64,000 nt of DNA from Echinostoma caproni. Lineage: Eukaryota > Platyhelminthes > Trematoda > Plagiorchiida > Echinostomatidae. The notes beneath the pieces are model-generated. The model did not search any database. It worked only from the letters and a program-made list of their open reading frames with translations, and was not told the DNA's origin. Shown here piece after piece: positions 47,461 to 59,018 of this stretch. The DNA lies in the NCBI GenBank assembly GCA_900618425.1, contig UZAN01039467.1, positions 22,846 to 86,845 of the forward strand. Reading direction: 5' to 3'. A program made the position numbers and the translations under genes. Positions within the stretch are counted from its first letter, which is position 1; every line of letters starts with the position of its first letter.

Positions 47461-49681
47461 TTCGTGTTTCAATAAGGTTCGCAATAGAATGCACATCAAA
47501 TATTTTTGGTCAATTTGATATCAAAAATCTATTCGGGAAAAATGGATTTTATGAGGTGAGGGTGATTGGAAGCAAGCCCGTGTAACTGTTCCACTTTAAC
47601 TATCAATGCCACTTATTCAATACCCTCATTTGCTCTCATTTTCCTGACATCATTCTATCTAATCTAGTTACTGTGAGAACATGCATTCTGTCACCCAGTT
47701 GTTCTAACATCATGTTACGTCCAATTCTTTCCATGGATGACACCCCAATATTAGATGCCCATACAATCACAACCATTCGGTACACATGAGCAAAAGGTCA
47801 CTCAAATACATAGGCATATTGGGTTGATTCAAGTGAAAAATGTGACACCTATTGTCCAGTTCACAAGGATTCGGTCAGTACACATCGAAACCGATCTCCA
47901 ATGCATCTGACCGGAATGCGTGTTGTTTTGTACGCGGTTGACATTAAGAGGTTGAAATGGAAGCGCGGTTCAGTTACAGCTGTCCCGTCAAATGTCTTAT
48001 CATGTATATAGTGGTGCAGTACGCACATATAACGAGAGAAGAGGTGGAATATCACTATCACCATCCATGCATACCGGTACTTTTCATTGAATTTCAGAAT
48101 ATTGACGAGGGGACGAATCAGACATACTTTTAGATCTGATGGTGTGCGTCGGAATTAGAAATGCACTAACAATTAGGAATGTGTATCTACGGGTTCTGAA
48201 GCTCAATTTGCTTTATTCTGAAAATATGTCGGTTGAGCGTTTATCCGTTGAAGGAGTTTTGCAGTGCATATGTAGTGCTCCCATTCAGTATAAAAACAGA
48301 ACCCTGATTGTCAGCTCCTGTAGCCTTTTGTCACCCACTAGTTGATTCGATTACATTCTTGGATTTGTTTATTATCAAAACTCTGATAAAAATCTGTTCC
48401 ATACCTTAGTTTAAACGGAAATATGCGATGTAAAAAACTGTTGCTCATATTCATATCCAAAAACCGGGATTTAGATGGATAACTCCGATTTCCAGGCTCT
48501 AACATGAATGAACGAGTCACCAACATGGATTCTCACAATGTGTCTAGGATTGTTTCATTTCATTTGTACATTCAGTTTAAGTGATCTGACCGTAAAAGTT
48601 CAACAGACTAACGAAAGTTCAAAGATGCGAACAGGTAGAACACAACCAAATCGAGTTCCAATGCCAAATGGATTCTAACGGGAGAAGTAATTGAAATATC
48701 AGAGACGAATATCTAGTCATTCCACGTATCTACTGAGGAAAACACTATATCAGTCCAGCTCGATCGTTTCAAGTCGTCCAAAATACGATAAACACGAATA
48801 TGTTCAAGCTGTTGACAGTCACAAATAATGTGAAATGTGTGCTATGTTAGCCTGTTCCTAACAATCAATCTCACATCCCTTTGTACACTTTTTCCAACCA
48901 AACTGTAACCAAAAATTCCGCAGTCCCTTTGCCTTAACCCGCAATCCTTTAACCTTAGGGCAAAACCTTTTGTCGGATCCAAAAGCATCGGAATATACTG
49001 AGGTCAGCGGATGTTGAAACATTTTATTTTTCATAAATTTTGATGTTCCGGAGCTTGATTAGGAAATGAAGTGTGGTGATCGTTTGCTGAGCAGTTTAAC
49101 GTAGGAATGATGTCAAATACCGCACCACATGTAGATTTCAAAATGTATCGTATCGTTCAACCATTTGACACATCTCATACTGTTTCGGTGCTTCTGTATA
49201 ACATGAGATAAATTTTCAAATATAACACAATGGGCATGTTGTTTTGCATTTCAAAGCCGTGAAATAAATCGAAAAGCGATATCACAGAAAAGTGAATCAT
49301 TTCCGTGAACTCCGATCCTCAAGTGTGGGTACATTAACAGTCCGAGGATCATGAACACCGATCACAAAGGTAGACCCTCAATACAAACATCAGTTTATCA
49401 ACGCTGCAACATTGACATAACTACCACGGTTGAGACTCAAGAATTACGGGTTTCGTCTAGAGGCTTGTGACTGGAGGTTAAATCATTGAGGGTTGTGTCT
49501 ATGAGATTACGGGTCGAGGTTAAACAACTGCGATTTCGGACAAAGCGTGATTTGAAAGTTGTAGTTTGCTCGCAGAGTTTTGCTTTTCCTATTGGAGGCC
49601 TTTCATCAATCTCTTGACTTCAAAATCCGGCTTTGTTGAGAGTCGTATGTGATCAAATGTGGCGACAACTATGCGGACAAA
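47461..49681. other. Stretch with one weak exon candidate
   Basis: A minus-strand frame at 47,861-48,064 (includes HYIHDKTFDGTAVTEPRF and RCIGDRFRCVL) is protein-like but lacks convincing splice borders. Nothing else was recognised. Confidence 0.35.
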
Positions 49682-51189
49682 CTATCCAAAATCTTCAGTG
49701 GTACTTGTCTGCGCCAGTTCGAAACGTTTAACATAGTAGTACATACTCCGGAAATCGATAACAAAGCAAGCCATAATAGATAATATTACTAATCGCGAGA
49801 AGTGAAAACTTGCTTCCCCGCAAGTATCTAGTGCAACAATCATTGAATCATGTGTCTCCGTCACTATCGTCATCACATGCGTCTGGTGATATCTTAACAG
49901 GTGATCACAGTAGAGCCAATACGCGGAATCATCGTTCTTGAGTGCAAAATGAGCGCTCATCTTATTCATAATCTTACATACTGTTTTACCATCGGTATTT
50001 GTGGTGAATTGTGCATGCAGCATAGATGTTTGACAACACTCCGTGACGTATCTCTCAAAGCAGGGTAGGCACAATAAATCGGAATCCGTGTATTTTTCAA
50101 GGTACCAACTGATTTGCCCCCTCATGCTCGTATTCTTGAAGGAGAAATGGATTATCACGCTTGTCTTTGGATGAATGACAACATTTGCATTTGTACACAG
50201 GTCTTAGTAATCAAAACATTTAACACCGAACTGAAAGCAGTTCAACTAGGATTCCTTCACCTTGAAGACAACAGAGGTGCAGGCAATGGGACGGAGCTTT
50301 TAGGATCCTTTCTTTGGTTCAGGGGTGATAGAGGCTATTCTCCAGCAGTTGAGTATACGTTGCTGCGAAATACAATCACCAAAACATTTTACTCATTACA
50401 AGGGGAAGGAAGGTAACACATTCTTTCAGGACAGCGAGTGAGACTCCGTCTGGGCCGCAATTCCACCGGATCTTTGGTTTTCATGAGATGACGTTTCAGA
50501 TTGTTGTCAATCCGAAAGAATTTGTGTATAGTGAAATCTTTCTGATTGCTTCCGAAGTGCCTGATCTATGTGGAATGTCAATAGCGGCCATGTGGTCTAT
50601 TTTGTCATTGGGTTGTATCACTGGTTTGTCCGCTCCTAGCTGGTATCTTGCCAAGAGTGGTGGATAATTATTGCCTTCTAGCACTTTACTGAGCCCTTTC
50701 ATTTCCATTTAGCGGTTATTGACTTCCTTTTTGACTTTCTCAGTCAGGGAGTCAAGTCAGTCAAGTTGGTAGTAGCCTTATGCACTTGAATGGGTCAATT
50801 TTTATAATTTATACCATATTTGTGGATTTAAATTTACAAAATCATTCATGATGAAACAGAAAGCAGTAGATTGTGTTTTTCAATGAAGCAAGCAATTGCG
50901 AAATTCATTGGAAATTTTTTTTCTTGTCAACATTTGGACGTGCTGGTATGGCGAAACAGAATTACGGTAAGAAGCGGTACGTACAAATAAAAGTTTACAT
51001 CTTGAGTGTGTGGATGACGCAGATACAGCTTTTGAAAATTCGTTGTGTAATGGGTGGTGATTGTCTGAGAGTGAAATTTTCACATGCTTGTAAATGTCTG
51101 TTTATGATAGAATCCACGAGTTCATCCCTGACGACGCCACTACATTTAGAGATATGTTTCAGAGATCTCGTCAGTGAATAAAAGTCTTT
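49682..51189 (-). CDS. Candidate two-exon 3' end of a cysteine-rich membrane protein
   Basis: Exon 1 (51,189-50,999): an excellent acceptor (TTTTCCCGGCATGTTTCAG) opens KDFYSLTRSLKHISKC, then RDELVDSIINRHLQAC and sequon NFT, to donor GTAAAC. It is 191 bases, leaving in phase 2. Exon 2 (50,108-49,682): acceptor AAATCAG, entering with the one base needed, encodes WYLEKYTDSDLLCLPCFERY, VTECCQ, DGKTVCKIM, YWLYCDHLL and DTCGEA. A hydrophobic segment RLVILSIMACFVIDF follows, then a short tail and TAG. Together they give 205 residues with about eleven ectodomain cysteines before a transmembrane or anchor segment. The intron (about 890 bases) holds a LINE relic. The family is not recognised. A secreted or surface protein is inferred from cysteines and the C-terminal hydrophobic stretch. 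Upstream exons and signal peptide are not identified. Confidence 0.45.
50395..50480 (-). mobile_element. LINE RT scrap (GPDG block)
   Basis: The minus strand reads KIRWNCGPDGVSLAVLKEC, the (S)GPDG+...LK.C block of non-LTR reverse transcriptases. It lies in the intron of the candidate gene at 49,682-51,189, same strand. Confidence 0.6.
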
Positions 51190-51655
51190 CTGAAACATGC
51201 CGGGAAAAATCACTGGCGAGAAATACAATCATTGGAGGAGCACGCATACATTCACAAATCTTACAATCAGTCTGTGAGGAACAGAAAGCAATATCAATCG
51301 GAGTGAGAAATATGAAAGCTTTCTAACTTTACAGAATGTGTTTTGAACGTGCCGTGACCATAGAAAATTGCGATAGGGTGATGCCAAGATACTTTACTAT
51401 TTTTGATTTCGGTAGGGTTGTTGATTTGCAGAGAGGGTGGGGAACCTATCTGTAAGGGCTGAATATGGTCCATCGGCCAAGAAGGATAACACAACATCCT
51501 GACATTTAAAAGCATTCAATGAGAGGGAAGGTGACAAGGATCAAGTGACAACGTCATTCAGCTTGCTTTGAATTTCAGAAGCCTCTTCAGGGGTGGATTC
51601 TTTGCAACCTAAAACAACGCCATATGCGTGTTTACAGTCACTGAACCCAGGAGGA

Positions 51656-51847
51656 ATGGGAAATTGTTTGACTTGCATTGAAAAGAAAAATGGGGAAAAT
51701 ATTACTCCATGCAGAACACCAGAAGCAACTGAGCAAAACGGAGGATTTCTTGCCGTTGAGGCACGTAAATTGCCTTCTATTCGTGATCTAATCGCTGATC
51801 AGTCCACTAAAGTTTGGAATAACACCATTTCCGGTAATCAAGTTTAG
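51656..51847 (+). CDS. Candidate N-terminal exon of a dually acylated protein (MGNCLTC start)
   Basis: ATG at 51,656 (context GAGGAATGG) encodes MGNCLTCIEKKNGENITPC, then RTPEATEQNGGFLAVEARKL and RDLIADQSTKVWN. An N-terminal MGxxx with nearby Cys3(4) and Cys7 followed by Lys is the usual signature for N-myristoylation plus palmitoylation and membrane attachment. The frame can end at a donor CCG|GTAATC (51,833/51,834, phase 1) or at TAG 51,847 (63 residues). The rest is polar and could be a small adaptor. The frame continues 21 codons upstream, with GTTTACAG before the ATG, so an internal exon is the alternative. Family unknown. Confidence 0.35.
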   Translation: MGNCLTCIEKKNGENITPCRTPEATEQNGGFLAVEARKLPSIRDLIADQSTKVWNNTISGNQV

Positions 51848-52206
51848 CCATTCCGATCAATCAAGACTGCCTAACCGCTTTTGTACTCTCAGAACATCAT
51901 TCTGACGGTCTTACTTTTCTTATCTCGTGCCGAGATTATTGAATGAACAAAGTATGCAACGGCATCAAGTGTTGAGCGCTCATGATTCACTGATATTAGC
52001 GGAGGCGGACACACACACAGAGGCATAAGCGTACTAACAAGATAAACAACTGATATGTACACTATGAGAATTGGGGCGGGTGTGACCGAATCCCGTCTCA
52101 CAATCGTCCCCTGCACTTCAACAGGAGATAGAGAAATCGATGTTGTATCGCAGACATCCAGGCATCGCTGGGAAGCTTGTCAGCATCGGTGAGGTCAACG
52201 AGGGAG

Positions 52207-52311
52207 CTTGAAATAATCCGAGGACATCTTGAAATAATGGTCAGCCAACTTGAAATGATTCCTGGAAATCTTGATGTGATATTGCGGCAACTTGACTTGC
52301 AGAAGGTATAG
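52207..52311 (+). repeat. 21-base-period array encoding heptads (array 2)
   Basis: CTTG cores start at 52,207, 52,228, 52,249, 52,270 and 52,291, exactly 21 bases apart. In one open frame they encode LEIIRGH, LEIMVSQ, LEMIPGN, LDVILRQ and LDLQKV before TAG. The frame is open from about 52,127 (ADIQASLGSLSASVRSTRE). Leu recurs at a fixed heptad position. Core GGACATCTTGAAATAAT matches the reverse complement of array 1. Confidence 0.8.
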
Positions 52312-52328
52312 AAAACTGATAACTCTGT

Positions 52329-53568
52329 TCACATCCTCTGACTGCATTGTGGAATCAATGGAGCTGCACTGATTGTTAATACAATCAAGAAGCGTGAATG
52401 TGTGTTATGAATTATTAATGAAAAAATATCTTCTACGTGTCTTACATATAAATGTGGTGATATATCAATACCGGAGTCTTTGATTCGATTGAATGCAAAA
52501 GGCATTCGGCCATAATGGGAGGGATGGGAGATCTCATAGCAACATGTATGCAACATGTATGTGCAAATTGTGTTTACAAGTAAGTAAAGTTGACAATAGA
52601 CAAATTTCTACACCATTAACAATTTCTGATGGGGTTAAAGAGGTTCGTTCTTCTAGTGTGACATCAGACATCAGCAAAGAATGCAGAAACGATCAACTCC
52701 ATTTGATGGGAACAGATGTGTGCAGAGAAGCCACATCAAAGCTGACGGCAACCTCGTCGCTTTCGAGTTCAATGTTTTGCAAAATACGAGCAAATTGAAA
52801 TGCATCATTGAAGTGACTTACCACCATTTCTTGATACGGTTTTAACAGATCACTGAGGTATTTTTCTAATTTATAAGTTCCACACGTGGTGTAGCCTACA
52901 ATGGGTCGACTGGATATTTCCCGTTTATGTGTTTTTGGTAGACCGTAAAATCTTCCCGGTCTATTCACTTTGCGTGCCTATGGGAACCACAGCGGTTTAC
53001 CGAGTTTGTCTTTCAAGCCTGATAAGTATTTGTTTGTACAAGCTTTTTTTTGTTGAGAGTGACTTTCATCATATTGTCTTCAATTCTTTCAGATGGTCCA
53101 TTTTTAGGTATTCCAAAATATTTATTCGTAATCTGCTTTATCTAGGATAACCTATGGCGTTCCCCTTGTCAGTGTTTGTGATATGAATTGAAGAATCTCG
53201 TATTCAGATTGTCAGTGCTTTTATTTCTTCTGATATTGCGTTCAGAGCAATCGGGTGTTCTTACTTGAGAATGCTACATATCGTCAAACGTGCTTGGTTG
53301 GCATTGTTTTCTGGAATTTTGGATAAGGCCTATTTTAAAGCTGCGATAATTTCTTGTCCCGTCAAGCGCCTCCTAAGAAGGTTGAAATGGAGACCCCATC
53401 TGGAGGAGTCGTGGTAAAAATAACACATGGCGCATCGATTTTTCGATACACTCCTAATATTATTTGGTCCTGATCTATGATTACCGCATATACTTCGAGC
53501 ATCCTACAGATTACTAAATGGGCTAGGTTGGTGTAGACTGGAGCGATCCACAATCCACGCTGACTCAC
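52329..53568 (-). mobile_element. Penelope-like element reverse transcriptase relic
   Basis: Minus-strand 52,968-52,693 reads RFYGLPKTHKREISSRPIVG, then YKLEKYLSDLLKPYQ, SHFNDAFQF and DEVAVSFDVASLHTSVPI. Minus-strand 52,520-52,400 has LYVRHVEDIFSLI, a degenerate palm (RYVDDIF-like). FYGLPKTHK and VSFDV.SLFT.+P are hallmark PLE RT motifs. The palm Asp pair is ED here and frames are broken, so it is inactive. Sequence up to 53,568 may be the N-terminal part, but no motif proves it. Confidence 0.8.
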
Positions 53569-53669
53569 ACAGGATGGGTGTGAAGCTGTGTCAAGCTCGA
53601 CCGTTGCTCATCTGGTGCAGACGGGACACTTGATTGATATGCCCTCGGCTTTTACAATCATTTTCAAAT

Positions 53670-53855
53670 GGGAATTCATCGTTTGAAGTGTGAACTGAAA
53701 AGCTAGGAAGCACTGGACAGCTGTTCGACCTGGTTAGGTCTCATCAGCAGTGCGAATCCATCGACCCGACTGGGGATCGAAACTGGGACCTCATGGGTAG
53801 TACACGAGCATGCTACCCACTCTGCCACCGGGCACCTTATCAGACTGTTTTCTTT
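53670..53855 (-). repeat. tRNA-derived SINE, family 1 (copy e)
   Basis: The reverse complement reads CTGATAAGGTGCCCGGTGGC, AGAGTGGGTAGCATGC (A-box-like region), GTTTCGATCCCC (B-box-like), GATTCGCACTGCTGATGAGA, CCTAACCAGGTCGAACAGC and TGTCCAGTGCTTCC. It ends near GATGAATTCCC. Confidence 0.75.
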
Positions 53856-53912
53856 TCCCATTCACACGATATTTTACAACCCATCTTTGCGAGCTCGCTG
53901 ACGAGAGTAGTA

Positions 53913-54017
53913 CGGTTCCGAACGTTAGCAACCGCATAGGCGATTAGCATCCAACTTATGAAGCCTGAGCTGTGCGCACAACGAAAATTGATTCAAGCTT
54001 TCAAACTCCGTGGCCAA
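53913..54017 (+). mobile_element. Penelope-like tail relic (third copy)
   Basis: Translation gives RFRTLATA, an in-frame stop, AISIQLMKPELCAQRK and LIQAFKL. This is the same PELCAQ+ block as at 2,450-2,635 and 34,664-34,870. Confidence 0.55.
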
Positions 54018-56570
54018 GGAAAGAGAAAATCGTTCTTTCACATAACCATGGCGTGACCTCATGACGTAATTACTTTGGTTACGTGATTCAAACAGCGCAC
54101 AAATCTGGCGTTCTCTTGGACTCATTGCTAAACACATGACCTATCCACATTTCTGTTTGACTGTATTGAAATTGTTTCATAAAAATGTGATTGTATAGGC
54201 TCGAAAAGGAATTCACCGACACTATATGTTCGCCTGCATTGTGTTCTCTTACGCAATGGACATATTTCGGGATATACAAGTACATTGTTTTACGTTCATG
54301 TGTTTCGCTGTTTATGCGAGAACTTTACGTCACGGGGTTTTGATAACGAACTTTTCTGAGTTTACTCTCAGTATTGTTGCTCTCGGCCATATTGACACTG
54401 CGACACGGAAGTCAGATTTGGTGCGATGAACCGAAACGGTCGTTTTATCGAAACACAACAATAAACAGGAATAGAATACGGAAAACGTTGCTACAACATC
54501 AGTTAAAGCGCGAAACAAACATTCACTCCTCCCTCCCGGTTACCAAGTTCAAATTTCTGAGCAGCGTAACATGATCGTTGCCAATTGCATGCATGCATCT
54601 ACGCTTACACAAATCAAGTCAACTGGTTCGAAATTTGTTGTGATTTCGGATATGAGAAAGTACATCGTGCATCGCTTCTGTCCCGGAGTACGTGTAGTTT
54701 AATAAAGCAGCTTTTACCAAACATTAGGAGAGCAGTTCTTTGCTGATAGCAAACGAACCAATTTAAGGTTCAATACCTATTCATCGCAGAATCATGTGTC
54801 ACTTAAAGCAGCTAACCGTGTAGTTGTGTACATCAACAAACATCCAGACCCATTCTCAAAAGAAATTTGTATTTAAATTTTTGTGTTGATCTTTGTAGTC
54901 TATGCACTGTCAACTGACAGTATGAAAATTTGTCGTTTTGACCGATTGATCTTCTTTCTACTCACTTGACTAATATGGAACGGAGAGCTTACAGCCTTTG
55001 ATCAAGAACAGAGTAGAGCAGCGAAAAATTATTCGATCAATACCGTTATCCCATGCAATATCATTTGCAAGTCCAGCGAGCTACATATATCCCGATGAAT
55101 TCTAACTCTGATTTACTGATGCACATATTTTGGTATTCTAATCAGTCAGAGATATTCAAATTACATTCATCAATCTTCGAAATACTTGGCTTCTATTGAT
55201 ATGTTCCTGACAATTTGATTCAAACTAAATTATCGCCGGGGGTACGAGACGCGGACAGAACGATTAGAGGTCATGTGATCCCATATAAAAATTCGGGCCA
55301 AGAAGCCTACTCAATTCTTTAGCGACACCGGGCCCTTTAAACGCTTTGGATTACACCTTTAGGATATTCACCAAATTCGAACGAGTTAAAGTCATTAAAA
55401 TCCTGATGCTGCACAAAAAGAGTCCTGTACCGCTGTTACGTCCCTTTGTGAACCGGTCAAAAATGAATGAGTATAAATGCTTCCACTTCCAACCCGAGGA
55501 GTAGAAGCTGTATCCCCGGCATGGATACAAAAGAATGCACAACTGACAAACTTCTACGAAGATAAACAACTATCTACAGGCGCTTCATGTCTTGAAGGAG
55601 GCACCGACTGTCTGCACGTGATGTGGGTTAGAAGCATTAATTCAAAGCTGTTTATTGATGGTGTTTGGTGGATAGGAAAAAATCATTTCGGGTAAAACTC
55701 CCACATAAGATAAAACGATTTATCGTTCCTCAAATTTGTTCATTCCAGACTCAGTGTTGTCACCTTAAAGTTCAGGATCGTTGCAGACAGTGAGGAGAGA
55801 AAAAGTCCAAATTACACATATCACTATAACAATTAACGCTGTAGTTTACAACGTACTCTTATAATTTCGTTCGGCGTTCATGCCGCTTGCATCCCTTGTT
55901 CTCAATCTTCATCAGCTCTGTGGAAATTACACCAACAGAAAAACTACTTTCGAAGTGTGTGGTTGATGAGATGATGATAAACCTCATTGTAGACACATTT
56001 ATGGGAAACAGATAATGGCTACTGATATTCTAATCAGTAGTCAATACATAGATGTAAGTGCAACAGGATCATACGTACGTACGAAATTCTGAGAAAAATG
56101 AACATTAATTAACTATCTTTTGTTCCACCTGTTAATTGGCGAGTGTTTTACGAAGAATTACATCATTTATAGTTTAGTAAGAATAAAAGTAAAATAATTT
56201 TCCTTCAGTACCATACGTGCAGATAAAAATTATCCGAACCCCATTAACAATCGCCGATCGATATTTGCAAGGTACAACGGTCGTTCGAATTTTCCGTGAT
56301 TAAAAAAAATGATAAATACCCATTTGAAGTTGCCAAACTCATTCCATGTCGGTAGACCTTTAGGAATCTGGATTTCATGGAATGCAAGAAAGAAAATCTT
56401 ACACCGGATAGTTTTTTAAGCAGAAACCGTTTCATTGAATTCCAAAGTTCCAATATGTCACAGAACATATTTATTGTGAGTGAGTAATCCAGAGTCGGAT
56501 TCTGTAAAGTGCTGAATGGGAAACATAGGCTCCATTGCCGTTGATAAATTGAAGAAGTAACAACGCCTAA
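54018..56570. other. Stretch without supported gene
   Basis: Short frames without motifs. The last few hundred bases may contain the decayed 5' LTR of the gypsy relic that follows, but no second LTR is available for comparison. Confidence 0.4.
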
Positions 56571-56572
56571 CA

Positions 56573-56905
56573 TTTGGCGTCGCGGCCACTGAACCTGCAA
56601 AATGTTTGTTTTATCTATAACCGTTTATCGATTTCGGAATGACCCTGCTCTCAAGCCATCCGAGGTAGCTTGGAATACATGGACGACCACGTTCGTGTAT
56701 TCCGTTGCAGTTTTGCGTACATCCAATCCTTCACTGAAACTTACAAATGAATTGTGCAATTGTACCTTGGTAACGAAGGCAGGCTACTCTTTGACCGGTT
56801 AGATTTGGATGACAAATCATTGAAGAATGTCATCGCTACATTGGACAAATACTAGGGCAAATCTGCGAATGAGCGAATGGCTCGTTTCATATCCGAATTT
56901 GAATG
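56573..56905 (+). mobile_element. Ty3/gypsy (CsRn1-like) gag relic with possible primer-binding site
   Basis: TTTGGCGTCGCGGCCACTG at about 56,573 resembles the tRNA primer-binding site region of fluke gypsy elements. Just downstream, two frames carry gag-like blocks: RFRNDPALKPSEVAWNTW, then after a frameshift DDHVRVFRCSFAYIQSF, LYLGNEGRLLFDRL and LKNVIATLDKY, then NERMARF. The layout matches the CsRn1-type gag start. Two in-frame stops and one frameshift show it is dead. No protease, RT or integrase follows. Confidence 0.65.
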
Positions 56906-57027
56906 CTTTCCGAGTGCACCGGAGGCCCCTGCAAAAATCTCTGAAGATACTCGTGTTGATGCCCACTGCTCCCGAAAAATTATTATATTCCATGAATCTT
57001 CTTTGCTTTCCACTAATACGCGTATAG

Positions 57028-57659
57028 TGCAGTCAATTATACACATAAGTGAACTTCATAAGATTTCCCAGTCACAAACTCAAAAAGTCTCGGCTATAAC
57101 TTTGGTTAGTAAACAAAGCACAAACAAATCAAATCTGACAAACAAGTCGGTGGAAAACCGAAAAGGTGCTGAGAACGTGTGCAATATTTATTCTATTGAC
57201 AACGACCGTCGCAGGTCGCATTCCATTGTGCAGGACAATGCCTATCAAAAGTCTCCCCAAGAAAGCATTCAACATTTGACACTTGATTCAATTTGTAACA
57301 CCGAAATATGTGTAAAACAAAACACAATGGTTCCGCTTCTAGAGACCAAGGAAGCAAAGGAAACCCACAATGTGTGCCCGGGTCAAGAATCACATGATCG
57401 TGCCCCAAGGTGGTACGTAATTCATCAGATTGAAAGGGACAGGAGTGAGTCTATATTCGTTTTACCCTTGAAAATTGAAAACGTGAGTCTACCGAGCGGC
57501 CGAAAAACGGGCTTGTGTCGATTCTTGGAATTCTCTCACCCAGACCTTGCCCATCTCAATTCAAAACTGACTATGGAAACAGAGATCATTCCGAGACTGC
57601 ACTTCGGAGTTTGGGAAAATGCAACAGTCCTCTGCTCGGATCAGGAAAACATTGTTTAA
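57028..57659 (+). CDS. Candidate terminal exon, polar low-complexity protein
   Basis: The open frame continues unbroken for 260 codons from 56,877. Its first 10 codons are gag-like, so the true exon probably starts later, for example after the acceptor CGCGTATAG at 57,027. The peptide is rich in S, Q, N, K and T (KISQSQTQKVSAITLVSKQS, NKSNLTNKSVEN). It has a more structured end (RWYVIHQIERDRSESIFVLP, GRKTGLCRFLEF, FGVWENATVL) and stops at TAA. AATAAA lies at 58,079-58,084. A frame of this length is unusual in this AT-rich window. No family is recognised. A long chance frame inside a retroelement is the alternative. Confidence 0.4.
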
Positions 57660-58817
57660 ACTACGCAATTAATCATTATTTTACAATTTGATACTTTTCC
57701 CCGTGAAAAGACTAATCCTTGCTTAATGTGTGGAAGGAAAGGTGATGTTGTGGTCAACAACTGACTTATTCGCATGACATACATGGCTGTGGCCAGATTG
57801 ATTGATTGATCGATTAACTGACTGTTTAAATGCTGACTTGACCGCCTTGAGATCTAACTTGACGTGATTTAGAACTGGTTTCATGCTGTTTTTGGAAATG
57901 CATCAACAAATGGCATCTTTTTCAAAAAGTGTAATCCAGTGCAACCGGAATGCGTGAAATCAAATGATGATATTGAAACTATAGTCCTCGGTCTCCGCCA
58001 GTATCAGTACGCATCATAATTCTGTTTCCATGTTCGAATCTATGTTAATACAATGCGACTCATATTTGTTCGTGGGAGAATAAAAGAACATCAATAATCT
58101 GCGTACGTGAATGTATTTCCAAATCAGTTCAATCTTGCTGTTGTTATGGGATTTTTGGTGGTACGAGCTGAAGTGCCTAAAGTATTCTTTCTGAAAGGGA
58201 AAAGCATTACATGCAACACAACACTAAAATAGACCGTTGATAAATAACCCACAGTGTTTATGTGAAATGTTTTGTACTATGTTCTTGGATCCTTAATTTT
58301 TACTGATCTCCCGTCGAGTCGAGCAAACATATTGTTCAAAAAATAACTCTGATCAGTTGTAAGCAGCTTGCTACATATCAGTACTGTCAAGATATGTTTG
58401 AACAGTTTTCCATAGCTTAGAGGAGTGATACAATGTTCAAAACAATTCCTTTCCATTTTTCAATAATTATGTTATTAAACACAATATATGCATGAATAAT
58501 AACCAATATGTGTGGAGAATAAAAGAAGAATTGGTCTAAGCGTATAGAATAATTGAATCTGTTTGAGAGTTCCAAATGCTTTTAACCTCACGGTTGTGTG
58601 TAAACAGCTGGATGTTGACTACCTATACCACAGATAAAATGCAAATTACACCTATTTAACCGATTCCATTTTGACCATCCACAGGGGTATAAACATTTCA
58701 TTTGTGAAACTGTGATACTGTATTTCTCCGGGCACTAATACTAGCACTTACTCATGTGCTAGGGCAAACGCCTAGCCGCGTAGCCCCTCCATCTCACTCC
58801 ACGATACTTTTGATCAA
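57660..58817. other. Non-coding stretch
   Basis: A short GATT tandem lies near 57,798-57,818 and AATAAA at 58,079-58,084. No gene was recognised. Confidence 0.4.
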
Positions 58818-58971
58818 TTAAACTACCGTATAGCCGCCTTTTGGTCTGTCAGATCCAGTCACCGATATGTTTCCTACACGAGTGCGATGCTGCTCACACG
58901 CAACTGCATGAACATATTTCCCTACCCATTCGATAAATGTCAACGGTTTTGTTCCAGATTCTATCCATACT
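58818..58971 (-). CDS. Weak exon candidate
   Basis: The minus strand after a possible acceptor (CATGGAAAG) reads VWIESGTKPLTFIEWVGKYV, then HAVACEQHRTRVGN. A possible donor GTAGTT lies at the end, with TAA two codons later. The WIESG.PL.F..W order is loosely like part of a C-type lectin domain, but other landmarks are missing. Confidence 0.25.
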
Positions 58972-59018
58972 CTTTCCATGTTTGAGTAAGCACCGATCAG
59001 TAGTACCAGTTGTAACAT

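Noticed and set aside
52493..52798. Plus-strand 101-codon frame
   Set aside because: It is antisense to the Penelope-like reverse transcriptase on the minus strand.
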